Shown here piece after piece: positions 44,258 to 49,141 of a stretch of 64,000 nt of DNA. The notes beneath the pieces were generated by a model. That model was given only the letters and a program-made list of their open reading frames with translations. It searched no databases and was not told where the DNA came from. The first letter of the stretch is position 1. Every line of letters starts with the position of its first letter. The stretch lies in contig CAJNDS010000591.1 in assembly GCA_905221605.1 (NCBI GenBank), forward strand, positions 547,701 through 611,700, read 5' to 3'. A program made the translations under genes and the position numbers. This DNA comes from Symbiodinium natans (lineage: Eukaryota > Sar > Dinophyceae > Suessiales > Symbiodiniaceae).

Positions 44258-47145
44258 GTGTATATTGTGTTCTCTTTTGTTTCTTTGTTTCTTGGTTTTT
44301 TTTTTTTGGGGGGGGGGGGGGTTCTTATGCAAGTAGTAGCAAGATAAGCCCCAGGTTCGGCAGCAGCCGAGAGCCGGAGAGCTTTGGCCCTACATCCGGT
44401 GGTAAAACTTGGAAAGGCTTTGGGGATTATCTTGGTTTTAGGGTTTTGGGTTTAAAGGGTTTAGGGTGACGGGGGCGGGTGGGGTAAAGTTTGTGTTTAC
44501 GGTTTAGGTTTTCGGGTGAAGGTCTTCGGTTTTGGGGGGGGGGGGGGGGGAGAAGTCCCTGAAAACTGAAAAGGGAGTGGGGTGTTTAGGGCCAGAAACC
44601 CTAAACCCTAAACCCTAAACCCTGGGGCTTGCTACCTGAAAGGTTTCAGATCTCCTATCCGTGCGCGAGCCCTATAGTGAAATGGCCGCTGGACCTCAGC
44701 GCAACCTCCACCTTCAACCCCAAAGCCTCAAAATCTCTACTCTAAACCCTAAACCCGACTATAAACACCCTCTGAAGCTTTAGGGTTTCAGTTCGTCCGT
44801 TTGTGTGTGTGGAAGGCTTGTTTACGGTAGTCGGGCTGTGATCCATGTCAATGTGGGGGTGGTTTAATGGGTCATTTGGGTCACCTCCACTTCAAGAACC
44901 AGGACCCAGAGTAAGCCCTTATTCGCCTTTTTTTTTTTTTTTTTGGGGGGGGGGGGGGGGGGTAGGTTGGTGCGCCCATCCCACCGCTGGGGCTTTCTCT
45001 TGGATTTGGTTATGGAAAGACATCCTTTGGATTTGGTTCGTGTTGTGCATCTTCGACTTGGGAAGTGTTTCGGCAATTGAGGGCGTTGAATGGAACCAGG
45101 TTCGAGTTCGGAGTGGGGGATGGGGCTCTCGAAGGAGATTCAATCGTCGTAAGATGGGAATTTTCATCTTGTTGGTCTGGGTATTGGGATCTTTGAAAGG
45201 TGGTGCTGAGGGGGTTCGCCTGGTCTCGCCTTGTCCCTATCCTTACGTCTGTCTGAGGTGGGAAAATCATGTTCCTAGGCGCCGTCACGAAAAGGTAAGG
45301 AATCGTTGCAATTAGGTTTGGCCCCAATATTTATTTTATTTGCAGCACTTACGTTCGTGCGCTGCTTCGACTTGGGGGCATATTAGGACGAGTAGCGTCG
45401 GTGCGCCGAGTTGTTTCTCATTGCCGGGGCTGAGTCACTGGTGCATCGACTCGTCAACCTGCCTCTCCTAGCTCAAGGCATCTATTTTGCTGTGCTCTGG
45501 TTTTGGAATCTGCACAGGAATCATTGGTTGAAGTGTGTCATCTGTGGATGTGTTTTGATATTGTGGGGCAGAGATTATCATTTCAGGGCGCCGGTTTGTC
45601 GTTTTGTCTCGGTGGTCGGAGGATGCGTGTTGAGTCAAGGCATGCAGCCTATCACCCGTCCCTTATCAGCCGCTTTAAATCGGGTTTAGGGTTTAGGGTT
45701 TAGGGTTTAGGGTTTAGAGTTTGGCACCTCCTTGCTATTCCTAGGTGACCCTTTGGGGAAAAATACATACTCCAGCAGTCGACCCTAAATTTCCTCCTTC
45801 CACCATGTCGGGGTTCGCACGATTTTAGGGGTACCTTATTGGGGTCCTTACTTTAAGGTTAGGGTTTAGGGTTTAGGGTTTAGGGTCTTGCTATTTGGGG
45901 TCTAGAAGAAGGGGTGCCTTTTATTATCGAAAACCCCCATGTCCCTCAAGGCTTGAACCCTGTGCCCTCAGGAATGCTGCTGTGGTGGTGGCCCTGGCTG
46001 GTACCTTGGTAGCCCAGCACCCTTTTCCCTAAATCCTCGAAACCAGAAGGCCGAAACCCTAAACCCAAAACCCTGAACCCGAAACCCTGAAACCCGAATC
46101 CCTGATGATTCTGGTTGCTGGGCTACCAAGGTACAGATGGAGTGCTGTCGCTGTGGATTTCAACACTTCCGGTTCCAATCCTGGTGTGGAAAGACCTCGT
46201 GGATGAGAACTGCATCTGGGCTTTCACATTGAGGGCTCCGAAAGGTTGGTTGGAGGGTTTAGGGTCTAGGGTTTTGGGGTTCATAGGGTTTAGGGTTTAG
46301 GGTTTCGTGTGTGAGGGCCTTTGGAGCGTGACAGGTCACGATTCGAAATTACTTGACCCATGATTTGACATGGCATTCAGTCACTTCTTGGTCTAGAATC
46401 AACCCTGAACCCGAGAAGGAACAAGAACCCTTATCCCCAACCCTACTTGGAAGCTCTTTTGACTTGGTAAGTTTACTTCGTGTCTCCTGGAAACCCTCTT
46501 CCCTACCTACTAAGTCAAAAGGGCTTCCAAGCATGCCCTAGGCTCAATGCTCAGGGGTTCGGGTTTAGGGTTTAGGGTTTAGGGTTTAGGGTTTAGGGTT
46601 TAGGGTTTAGGATTTAGAGTTTAGGGTTTAGGGTTTAGGGTTTAGGGTTTAGGGTTTAGGGTTTAGGGTTCAGGGTTCAGGGTTCAGGGTTCAGGGTTTA
46701 GGGTTTAGGGTTTAGGGTTTGGGCGGCCAAGAAAGAGCCTGAACCCTGACATATCGGTTCTTGGAGTTGACGTGAGGGAATGCGGTACCTTAAATCAGCC
46801 TCTACAACCTTTTTATGGGGTTCTAAAACCCGAAACCCTACAGGGTACCGAATTCCCACATTCCCCCCTAAACCCTAAACCCTAATCCCCACTATGAGCC
46901 AGCAAGTAAGTCCTGAAAGAGGGAACCTAAGGCTTCATCACAGACCTTGCGTGGTCTCCGGACGGATCCGCGACCCCGGCAGAGTTAATTAGGGTTTAAA
47001 CGGTTTAGGTTTAGGGTTCAGGGTTCAGGGTTTAGGGTTGAGGGTTTCTCTTCAGAGTGGGGAGGGATGAAAGGGGTGTTGCATCTGCCGTGGACTAGGA
47101 GACCGACAGCGGGCTTTCCACCCTGGCAGCACTGTGACTGTAACG
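27925..47145 (+). CDS. HIRA: HIRA-type WD40 histone chaperone, split gene (exons listed separately)
   Basis: About 17 short exons over 19 kb, read in order, rebuild the WD40 propeller of HIRA (relative: CAF-1 p60). Blade 1 ends TTAGHDGK|DSGVLRVF, like the HIRA signature with DSGK. Later come RWAPNAQMIASCDAE, GHEGEICDVSWHP with LASCSHDGTIR, then AGYVKGVAFDPLGRFLA (HIRA has VKGLTWDPVG), RPSWDPLGQS, YRGHKEQISVVQFSP, DGVLSLWISTLPVPILVWKD and FITDLAWSPDGS. HIRA-class proteins deposit H3-H4 independently of replication. Junction phases match at all twelve successive joins from 31506 on. About half the introns start with GC, the rest with GT. Introns carry telomere-like blocks, palindromic elements and two nested genes. 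The N-terminus and the C-terminal HIRA domain are not resolved. Confidence 0.72.
28110..28157 (+). CDS. HIRA: HIRA-like exon 2
   Basis: AG|G acceptor (GGGTATCAG), DSGVLRVFAGGSGCHG, then a GC donor, phase 0 both ends. Joined to exon 1 it gives GHDGKDSGVLRVF, closely parallel to the first blade of HIRA. A second GC donor 6 bp later is possible. Confidence 0.65.
28465..28566. mobile_element. P4-like palindromic element in a HIRA intron
   Basis: TATATGGAGAGTGCTCC...AATTAGGG and AGGGGCCGCC...GGGGGGGCCATATTT. It shares GGGGCCGCC with 58339-58452. Confidence 0.55.
28971..29036 (+). CDS. HIRA: HIRA-like exon 3
   Basis: Acceptor CAGATGCAAG|G, 22 codons (APVACARWAPNAQMIASCDA, then EA), GC donor |GCTCCT, phase 0 at both ends. 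The pattern is a WD40 blade core (RW.P...IASCD). Confidence 0.75.
29104..29233. repeat. C-rich tract and poly-A
   Basis: About 120 bp of C runs broken by single A or ACT, then AAAAAAA and an AT microsatellite. All inside the intron between HIRA-like exons 3 and 4. Confidence 0.9.
29876..29955 (+). CDS. HIRA: HIRA-like exon 4
   Basis: Acceptor GCCTCAGCAACAG|G. Reads ATLLVWARGRGHGNVELPPA, then RICSKL, and runs to CTCGG|GTTTAGGG. Joined to exon 3 it gives ASCDAEAATLLVWARG, a complete WD blade end. Its 3' border is uncertain, because phase with exon 5 needs one more small exon or a different donor. Confidence 0.65.
30565..30650. mobile_element. GTAGCCCAGTGG family, second copy
   Basis: Same order of blocks as 3500-3585: GTAGCCCAGTGGTACCCTTT, CCCTTGTAAAGTGACCAACC, then AAAAAAGGGGTG. 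Lies in a HIRA-like intron. Confidence 0.75.
31193..31252. repeat. TTTAGGG block
   Basis: About 8.5 perfect units within a HIRA-like intron. Confidence 0.9.
31360..31464. mobile_element. P2 palindromic element in a HIRA intron
   Basis: GCTCTTTTGGCATAGTAAGTC at the left and GCTAAGTCGAGGGGGCTTCC at the right are complementary with mismatches. Ends 41 bp before HIRA-like exon 5. Confidence 0.65.
31506..31540 (+). CDS. HIRA: HIRA-like exon 5
   Basis: The acceptor is a long C run ending CTCAG|G. Reads GC, then SLPGHEGEICD, then GC donor |GCTTCC in phase 0. GHEGEICD is the start of a WD blade and joins directly to exon 6. Reading past the donor meets TGA within three codons. Confidence 0.7.
31565..31709. 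mobile_element. Inverted repeat with heptamer block inside
   Basis: CTAAGAATCCATGTGC (31565-31580) and GCACATGGATCCTTAG (31694-31709) are complementary with one mismatch. The interior starts with CCCTAAG/CCCTAAA units. Lies in the intron after exon 5. Confidence 0.75.
32117..32218. mobile_element. P1 palindromic element in a HIRA intron
   Basis: TTGGGATGTTCACCCTTATA and TATAAGGGGGAACATCCCAA termini, ending 55 bp before HIRA-like exon 6. Confidence 0.8.
32274..32344 (+). CDS. HIRA: HIRA-like exon 6
   Basis: Acceptor GTTTGCTCAG|G. Reads VSWHPNLHPDYTLASCSHDG then TIR, plus TT before a GC donor. Together with exon 5 it gives GEICDVSWHP...LASCSHDGTIR, a near-canonical WD40 blade. It is the clearest single piece of evidence for the gene. 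Confidence 0.8.
32482..32526 (+). CDS. HIRA: HIRA-like exon 7
   Basis: Acceptor TTGCTTCTGGCAG. T completes TT from exon 6 (Phe). Then QRVVRGQEPRPPHL plus GG before |GTTTTTTTTGG. This is the linker between blades. Support is mainly phase agreement on both sides. Confidence 0.5.
32581..32655. repeat. CCCTAAA block; inverted partner at 32751-32815
   Basis: About 10 units here and 9 TTTAGGG units at 32751-32815, about 95 bp apart, so the two arrays could fold back. Both lie in one HIRA-like intron. The piece between (32681-32740) is open (KVEPPSRRAAPPSVRE) but is not needed by the phase chain. Confidence 0.85.
33735..33816 (+). CDS. HIRA: HIRA-like exon 8
   Basis: Acceptor AACCAGAG|G. G completes GG from exon 7, then CAVLRLPGESAGYVKGVAFD and PLGRFLA, GC donor, phase 0. 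YVKGVAFDPLGRFLA matches the VKG-WDP-G signature shared by HIRA and CAF-1 p60. Confidence 0.8.
33999..34060. mobile_element. P1 half element
   Basis: Only the right arm (CTAATCCCTTTTAAGGGACTGTTAGCATAAGGGGGAAGATCCC) is present. In the intron after exon 8. Confidence 0.6.
34629..34790. repeat. Dispersed repeat with GA microsatellite (pair with 38557-38800)
   Basis: Both copies read TAGGGCACCCTTGTTT..TTTCCTA, then a (GA)n tract, then TCTGCTTGCT and GTCAGCTGGAGTTT-like sequence. Confidence 0.75.
34779..34936 (+). CDS. Exon-like segment inside a HIRA intron, unknown
   Basis: Acceptor GGTCCTTGTAG|G, open through DPNNGAGFYAHPQSTAQMMQ, LDTCGNLLVSLEDKKKRETT and ERNQQAKNRSN to a possible donor |GTACCA. 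Strongly protein-like and GC3-rich, but its phase does not fit the HIRA chain and it overlaps a dispersed repeat edge. It could be an alternative exon, a captured exon or another nested gene. Confidence 0.45.
35022..35115 (+). CDS. HIRA: HIRA-like exon 9
   Basis: Acceptor AAGAAGCCCAG|G, 31 codons starting AASRPHATLFECPDAVGAGH, then SADAWRLVPLS, G before a GC donor. ATLFE ends the blade begun in exon 8, and DAWRL corresponds to the W..L stretch that follows it in HIRA. Reading on gives TGA at 35127. Confidence 0.65.
35215..35330 (+). CDS. Exon-like segment, not in the HIRA phase chain
   Basis: Acceptor CACCTTTTGTAG|G, donor GGAAG|GTGTCC, 38 codons from DILQKTSNCWDGMKSFHRAR. Both splice motifs are good, but phases (0 in, 2 out) do not connect exon 9 to exon 10. 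Possibly alternative or chance. Confidence 0.4.
35908..35975 (+). CDS. HIRA: HIRA-like exon 10
   Basis: Acceptor GAGCGTGTCAG|G. GC completes G from exon 9, then QDPWAKPGPLTAAVTWGQHP and NR, donor |GTTTAGGG formed by the first unit of a telomere-like block. Phase 0 out, matching exon 11 across a 3.26-kb intron that holds Ubl-RCC1-like gene 2. Confidence 0.55.
36171..36282. mobile_element. P2 palindromic element, best copy
   Basis: CTACTTGGAAGCTCTTTTGACTTTG on the left, ACTGAGTCAAAGGGGCTTCCAAGTA on the right; about 22 of 25 positions pair. Core CCACCTTACTAACCC. Confidence 0.8.
36540..36660. repeat. CCCTAAA array, 17 units, just upstream of Ubl-RCC1-like gene 2
   Basis: Ends about 75 bp before the ATG at 36737. 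The promoter or 5' leader of the nested gene would lie in or next to telomere-like sequence. Confidence 0.95.
36737..38197 (+). CDS. Ubiquitin-like / RCC1-like repeat protein 2, nested in a HIRA intron
   Basis: 486 codons, intronless. The start at 36737 (MSLRIEVALLSGRMV) is chosen by alignment to the paralogues; the frame is open 18 codons further upstream. Residues 1-72 form a ubiquitin-like domain without a C-terminal GG. Then nine full and one partial repeat of 41 residues follow, pattern AFAAILGDGSVVTWG..GGDSSAVQ..L..VQQIQAT, as in RCC1-type propeller blades. Blade 9 is slightly longer (WSWGFADPDRH). Repeats 1 and 4 are almost identical in DNA, exactly 369 bp apart. It ends LLNP-TAG. Same strand as the host gene; its own expression signal is not visible. 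Confidence 0.82.
   Translation: MSLRIEVALLSGRMVAVEAEEDESVEVLLRRAQKMLAVGRGRLLNSSGSVLDGAATLQQSGLHNGDTVTLQISSVHVRGSDSAFAGILGDGSVVTWGAADSGGDSGLVQHRLKNVRQIQATARAFAAILDDGSVVTWGDAESGGDSSAVQHQLKGVQQIQSTRVALAAILGDGSVVTWGNAENGGDSSAVQGQLQNVQRIQATNSAFAGILGDGSVVTWGAADSGGDSGHVQDRLKNVRQIQATDRAFAAILGDGSVATWGDAWTGGGSAAVQDQLEDVQQIQATDAAFAAILGDGSVVTWGRAEFGSVSSAVQGQLINVQQIQATSAAFAAILDDGSVVTWGSAERGGDSSAVQGQLKDVQQIQAAAWAFAAILGDGSVVTWGEADSGLASSAVQGQLQNVQLIQASIDGFAAIRGDGSVVTWSWGFADPDRHSIPLLYQLKDVQQIQATQAAFAAILDDGSVVTWGAADSGGDSADVHDKLLNP
38532..38864. mobile_element. P1 element split by an inserted repeat
   Basis: Left arm TTGGGATGTTCCCCATTGTACTAACA at 38532, right arm AGGGACTGTTAGTACAAGGGGAAGCATCCCAA ending at 38864. 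Between them lies the GA-containing dispersed repeat (38557-38800) also found at 34629-34790, so that repeat inserted into P1. Confidence 0.7.
39083..39218. repeat. CCCTAAA/CCCCAAA block
   Basis: Mixed variant array ending about 20 bp before HIRA-like exon 11. Confidence 0.9.
39239..39322 (+). CDS. HIRA: HIRA-like exon 11
   Basis: Acceptor AAGTGCGCTGCAG|G, 28 codons VNFRRPSWDPLGQSVIFPFG then ERKNCAAW, donor |GTTTGGGG of a heptamer block, phase 0 at both ends. SWDPLGQ matches the SWSPDG position of HIRA blade 5. Confidence 0.75.
39539..39589 (+). CDS. HIRA: HIRA-like exon 12
   Basis: Acceptor GGGGGCCGAG|G, EMSTTRFYAALFVQPWQ, donor |GTGGGG, phase 0 at both ends. It corresponds to the HIRA stretch before the next GH motif (A-I-hydrophobic, then W). 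Confidence 0.65.
40097..40200. mobile_element. P3 palindromic element
   Basis: CTATATGGGGGTGTCCGAAATCAGGG and CCCTTATTTTCGTAAACCCCCATA pair at the ends. Inside the HIRA-like intron after exon 12. Confidence 0.75.
40650..42200 (+). CDS. Ubiquitin-like / RCC1-like repeat protein 3, nested in a HIRA intron
   Basis: 516 codons from ATG at 40650 (MPLTIGVALLSGREV; a GTG lies 24 bases upstream in frame). N-terminal ubiquitin-like domain of about 72 residues, then ten repeats of 36-47 residues (AFAAILGDGSVVTWG, DVQQIQAT). Repeat 3 carries an insertion (DSNGS, and NEFGG at its end, also present as NNFGG in protein 1). Repeat 11 breaks off at VFASALGDE, and the tail PLSQTLSPKP and stop are read from CCCTAAG/CCCTAAA units, so the original 3' end is lost or replaced. 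Intronless. Within the 3.9-kb intron between HIRA-like exons 12 and 13. Confidence 0.82.
   Translation: MPLTIGVALLSGREVLLESEPDETVEQLRSKAQNTLAVGRGRLLDSSGGVVDGAATLQESGLRNGDTLTLQIGSVHIRSTERAFAAVLGDGSVVTWGHAQFGGDSSGVQALLKGVRQIQATRRAFAAILDDGSVVTWGDSSYGGDSGSVQHQLKDVQHIQASSRAFAAILGDSNGSVVTWGDDGSGGDSSAVQGQLSGVQQIQAATNEFGGAFAAILVNGSVVFWGDVGDTDDSSDVLSQLKDVQQIQASDDAFAAILGGGSVVTWSYADYGGDSSSVQSQLKDVQQIQATDRAFAAILRDGSVVTWGDRLDGGNSSAVQHQLADVQQIQATDGAFAAVLGDGSVVTWGHPGRGGNSSAMQAQLADVQQIQATSAAFAAILGDGSVVTWGDLHYGGDSGSVQHQLKDVQQIQATTKAFAAILRDGSVVTWGSRADGGDSSDVQDRLQDVQHIQACSRAFAAILVDGSVVTWGRADWGGDSSAVAGHLKDATDPVFASALGDETPSEPLSQTLSPKP
42440..42702. repeat. Opposed CCCTAAA and TTTAGGG arrays
   Basis: CCCTAAA array at 42440-42562 (about 16 units) and TTTAGGG array at 42643-42702. 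The 80-bp spacer reads YRLDILILEPSAEERRLDVR in one frame. The arrays could pair in the intron transcript. Confidence 0.85.
43060..43165. mobile_element. P1 palindromic element
   Basis: TTGGGATGTTCCCCCTGAAAC and GCAAAAGGGGGAACATCCCAA termini, core CAGTCCGTAATAGGGATT and ATCCCTATTAAAGACTG. In a HIRA-like intron. Confidence 0.85.
43258..43372. mobile_element. P3 palindromic element
   Basis: GTATGGGGGTTTCCGAACTTGGG and CCTATTTCCGTAAACCCGCATA at the ends; GGTACCTTATTGGGATCC core. Confidence 0.75.
43522..43592 (+). CDS. HIRA: HIRA-like exon 13
   Basis: Acceptor GACCTTGAG|G, VAKLYRGHKEQISVVQFSPA then VLL, TG before GC donor |GCCCAACC. YRGHKEQISVVQFSP matches the VGHRKAVTVVKFNP motif of HIRA. Phase 2 is completed by G of exon 14 to Trp. 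Confidence 0.75.
43600..43692. repeat. TTTAGGG block directly after HIRA-like exon 13
   Basis: About 12 units; starts within 10 bp of the donor. Confidence 0.95.
44141..44330. repeat. Element bounded by Cn...TnGn with AT and GA microsatellites
   Basis: Poly-C at 44142-44155, GGGCAAT-type core (CAATCCCTACATTGCCCTTA), (TA)n, then T9-12 followed by G16. The reverse-complement core CTTATGAGGGCNATATAGGGAT recurs at 29288-29316 and 6590-6616. Confidence 0.65.
44930..45700 (+). other. Heptamer-free stretch, unknown
   Basis: About 750 bp with almost no telomere-like sequence, T- and G-rich, starting with T18G18. Long frames occur (44845-45315, 45411-45689), but codon texture is unlike the nearby exons and there is an intron-like TTATTTTATTTGCAG at 45331-45345. 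It could be a mobile-element remnant within the HIRA-like intron. No motif recognised. Confidence 0.3.
45806..45942. mobile_element. P3 palindromic element with heptamer block inside
   Basis: ATGTCGGGGTTCGCACGATTTTAGGGG on the left, CTTTTATTATCGAAAACCCCCATGT on the right. GGTACCTTATTGGGGTCCTTACTTTAA is followed by (TTAGGGT)n at 45859-45887, then TTGCTATTTGGGGTC resumes the element. It ends 30 bp before HIRA-like exon 14. Confidence 0.75.
45972..46000 (+). CDS. HIRA: HIRA-like exon 14 (29 bp)
   Basis: Acceptor TGTGCCCTCAG|G. G completes Trp from exon 13, then NAAVVVALA plus G, donor |GTACCTTGG. The phase fits on both sides, giving AAVVVALAGTDGVLSLW after splicing, parallel to CAVGSKDRSLSVW of HIRA. 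Confidence 0.7.
46001..46130 (+). mobile_element. Introner-like intron with perfect 18-bp terminal inverted repeats
   Basis: The 130-bp intron starts GTACCTTGGTAGCCCAGC. The exact complement GCTGGGCTACCAAGGTAC spans 46117-46134, so the last 14 bases are intron and GTAC begins the next exon. GTAC is therefore present once at the donor and once after the acceptor, like a target-site duplication. The interior has CCCTAAA and CCCGAAA units. The coding phase across it is intact. Confidence 0.75.
46131..46244 (+). CDS. HIRA: HIRA-like exon 15
   Basis: GT completes Gly with exon 14, then TDGVLSLWISTLPVPILVWK, DLVDENCIWAFTLRAPK and G before |GTTGGT. Aligns along its length with the HIRA segment DRSLSVWLTCLKRP and what follows. 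Phase 1 out. Confidence 0.8.
46443..46533. mobile_element. P2 palindromic element
   Basis: CTACTTGGAAGCTCTTTTGACTTGG and ACTAAGTCAAAAGGGCTTCCAAG termini, shorter core than the other copies. In the intron after exon 15. Confidence 0.8.
46560..46722. repeat. TTTAGGG/TTCAGGG array, about 23 units
   Basis: Intronic array with one GATTTAG/AGTTTAG interruption and a sub-block of four TTCAGGG units. Confidence 0.95.
46773..46860. mobile_element. Palindromic element (GGGAATGCGGTACC / GGGTACCGAATTCCC)
   Basis: Complementary ends flank a core with GGGGTTCTAAAACCC. In the same HIRA-like intron as the previous array. Confidence 0.65.
46932..46969 (+). CDS. HIRA: HIRA-like exon 16
   Basis: Acceptor GGGAACCTAAG|G. 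GC completes Gly from exon 15, then FITDLAWSPDGS, GC donor, phase 0 (a second GC donor lies 9 bp on). FITDLAWSPDG is the SIMDISWTLNG position of HIRA. Confidence 0.75.
47074..47145 (+). CDS. HIRA: HIRA-like exon 17, tentative
   Basis: Acceptor GGGATGAAAG|G, 24 codons in phase 0 (GCCICRGLGDRQRAFHPGST, then VTVT) and a strong donor |GTATGT. Position and phase fit, but similarity to HIRA is weak. Confidence 0.4.
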
Positions 47146-47293
47146 GTATGTAGGGCTTAGGGTTTAGGGTTTAGTGTGGGACTTAGGTGTTTACGTTCCC
47201 TGAACCGTAAACGCTGCTTGTGTGAAGTTCTTTGTTTCTCATCTCCTTAAACCCTGAACCCGAAACCCTAAACACTGCTTGTTTGATACCCAG

Positions 47294-47397
47294 GTTCTTT
47301 GCTTCTCATCCAGCCGCTCAGCTTCAATTCCAACCCATCATCGAACCGTCGAGGAGTGCCGAATGCAACGCACCCGACACCCTGAAGCCTGAGCCAG
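47294..47397 (+). CDS. Exon candidate, possibly C-terminal part of the HIRA-like gene
   Basis: Acceptor TTGATACCCAG|G, donor G|GTTTAGGG. One frame reads FFASHPAAQLQFQPIIEPSR then SAECNAPDTLKPEP; another is also open for most of the length. Looks like a disordered linker. Confidence 0.4.
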
Positions 47398-48013
47398 GTT
47401 TAGGGTTTAGGGTTTAGGGTTTAGGGTTGAACAAACGGTTTCGGGCTCAAGGGTTCATTGGAGCTCTTTTCTGCTACGCAGTTCCGCATGGTCTAGCTAG
47501 TAGTGAGCTTGCTAGCCTAAAGACTTTCTGGTAGCTGTAGAAGCCCCCGAAGCTGAACCCCGTACTTCAGGGTCTAGGGTTTAGGGTTTTAGGGTTTAGG
47601 GCTTAGGGTGTACCACAGAATGACACCTCTCCTTTGGCACGTCACCCGCCAAAGTCTCTCAGCTGCTGCATGAGAAGTTGAGCTTTCTGGAGGTCCATGG
47701 GTCTTGGCAACTGGGGTTCTAGGTAGGCCCCTGGAACATTTTTTGTTCTCCCTAATTGGGGTTTAAGAGGATCATATTCAGGAATATTTTTCAGAGGGTT
47801 TCAAAGGCCATCCTAGGGTTCTGTAGGGTTGTGCTTCGGGACATGTTTTTAATTTACCTTCTTCCCTTATAAGGGAGCGCCATTTAATAATAATGTTCAA
47901 AGAGTTTAAAGCACAACTCAGTCTCAGTAGGATAACTTGGGTTGCAACTTGCTGTAGGGTACCTCTCACCCTACCCACAACGGCCTATGAACTCCATCCC
48001 AGATCCGACTCAG

Positions 48014-48111
48014 GCGGTGGGGGCGTTGGCTCAATCCTGTTGGTCTTCGACCAACTCCCTCTTCCGGGAGAGACGTGGCACGAGGGCTGCACGCAAAGGG
48101 AACTCTTCTAA
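48014..48111 (+). CDS. Exon candidate, unknown
   Basis: AG|G after CCGACTCAG. GGGVGSILLVFDQLPLPGET, then WHEGCTQRELF and TAA. It could be a terminal exon or continue via an unrecognised donor. Confidence 0.4.
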
Positions 48112-48128
48112 GGTTTAGGGCTTCAGGG

Positions 48129-48247
48129 TTGGGAGGTCCCCCCCCCCCCCCCCCCCGCCCCTATACGAATGGTCCTTTACAGGGATTACAGTAAAAAAAC
48201 ACGATCATCCCTACTCAGGACTGTTAGAATAAGGGGGAACATTCCGA
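48129..48247. mobile_element. P1 element, decayed left arm
   Basis: The left arm is eroded by a C run; right arm GACTGTTAGAATAAGGGGGAACATTCC is intact. Confidence 0.65.
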
Positions 48248-48816
48248 CTTAAGGGTCTTAAAGTTGAGGGCAGTTTAGGGTTTTAAGTGTTTTTTTTTTT
48301 TTTTATCAGGTTTAGGGTTGAAGGCCGTTATCCTGAGGATCTGAGGATGCCTGGCCGTTTAGGGTTTAGGGTTTAGGGTTTAGGGTTTGGGGTTTGGGGT
48401 TTGGGGTTTGGGGGTTTGGGGGTTTAGGGTTTAGGGTTTAGGGTTTTTAGGGTTTAGGGTTTAGGGTTGATACAGAACTTCTCCAGCTGTTCAAAAGCAC
48501 CTGCTTGCACGTCGGTGGGGTTGGAAACCTTAAGCCCCCAAAGCTCTAAGCCTCCGAAACCCGCCCAAACCCTCTAAGTCCCTATAAACCCCTATGAACC
48601 CTGAACCCCCGAAGCCCGAAAATTTCGGGTTTTGGGCTGAGGGTTCCCACGTCCACCCTAAACCCTAAACCCTAAACCCTAAACCCTACGTTTTGCTGGC
48701 CAAAGGTCCGCTGACGATCTCCAGCAGTGGCGTTGCCGCCAGTACGTGCAGGCGTGGGCATGCAGTGTTCTGGGTCAAAAGGGTCGCTTGGGGTTGAGGG
48801 TTTTGGGGTCTAGACA

Positions 48817-48916
48817 GGCCGGTTTGGGTCTTAAGGCTTAGCTTGAAGAGGTGTCCAGTTCTAAGCGGCCGGTTTGGGTTTTAAGGCTTAGCTTGAAGAG
48901 GTGTCCAGTTCTAAGC
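48817..48916 (+). repeat. 50-bp tandem duplication
   Basis: Two adjacent 50-bp copies starting GGCCGGTTTGGGT and ending CCAGTTCTAAGC, with one C/T difference seen. Confidence 0.9.
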
Positions 48917-49085
48917 AGTGCAGTTTGAGGTTAAAAGGGGCCTAAACGCTGAGGGGAGCTCAGGGTTCAAAGGCGTCTGAAGTCCCAAAGGGGTCTAAGC
49001 AGTTCAGTTTCTGTGGCTACGGCACCGAAAGGTAAAGTACGAGGATCCCGGCTTTAGGCTTCAGGGTTTACTTAGTAGCTGAGTG

Positions 49086-49141
49086 AGTACACTTTACACC
49101 TATAACCCCTGTAAAACTGAAAGTGTACACTCTCTGGAGCT
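49086..49141. repeat. Inverted repeat (GAGTACACTTTACA / GAAAGTGTACACTC)
   Basis: Imperfect complementary arms about 27 bp apart, a short palindromic element. Confidence 0.6.

Noticed and set aside
44845-45315. 156-codon frame as a membrane protein gene
   Set aside because: Runs through T and G homopolymers and has unusual Trp/Gly content; no splice or start support. Described as unknown DNA instead.
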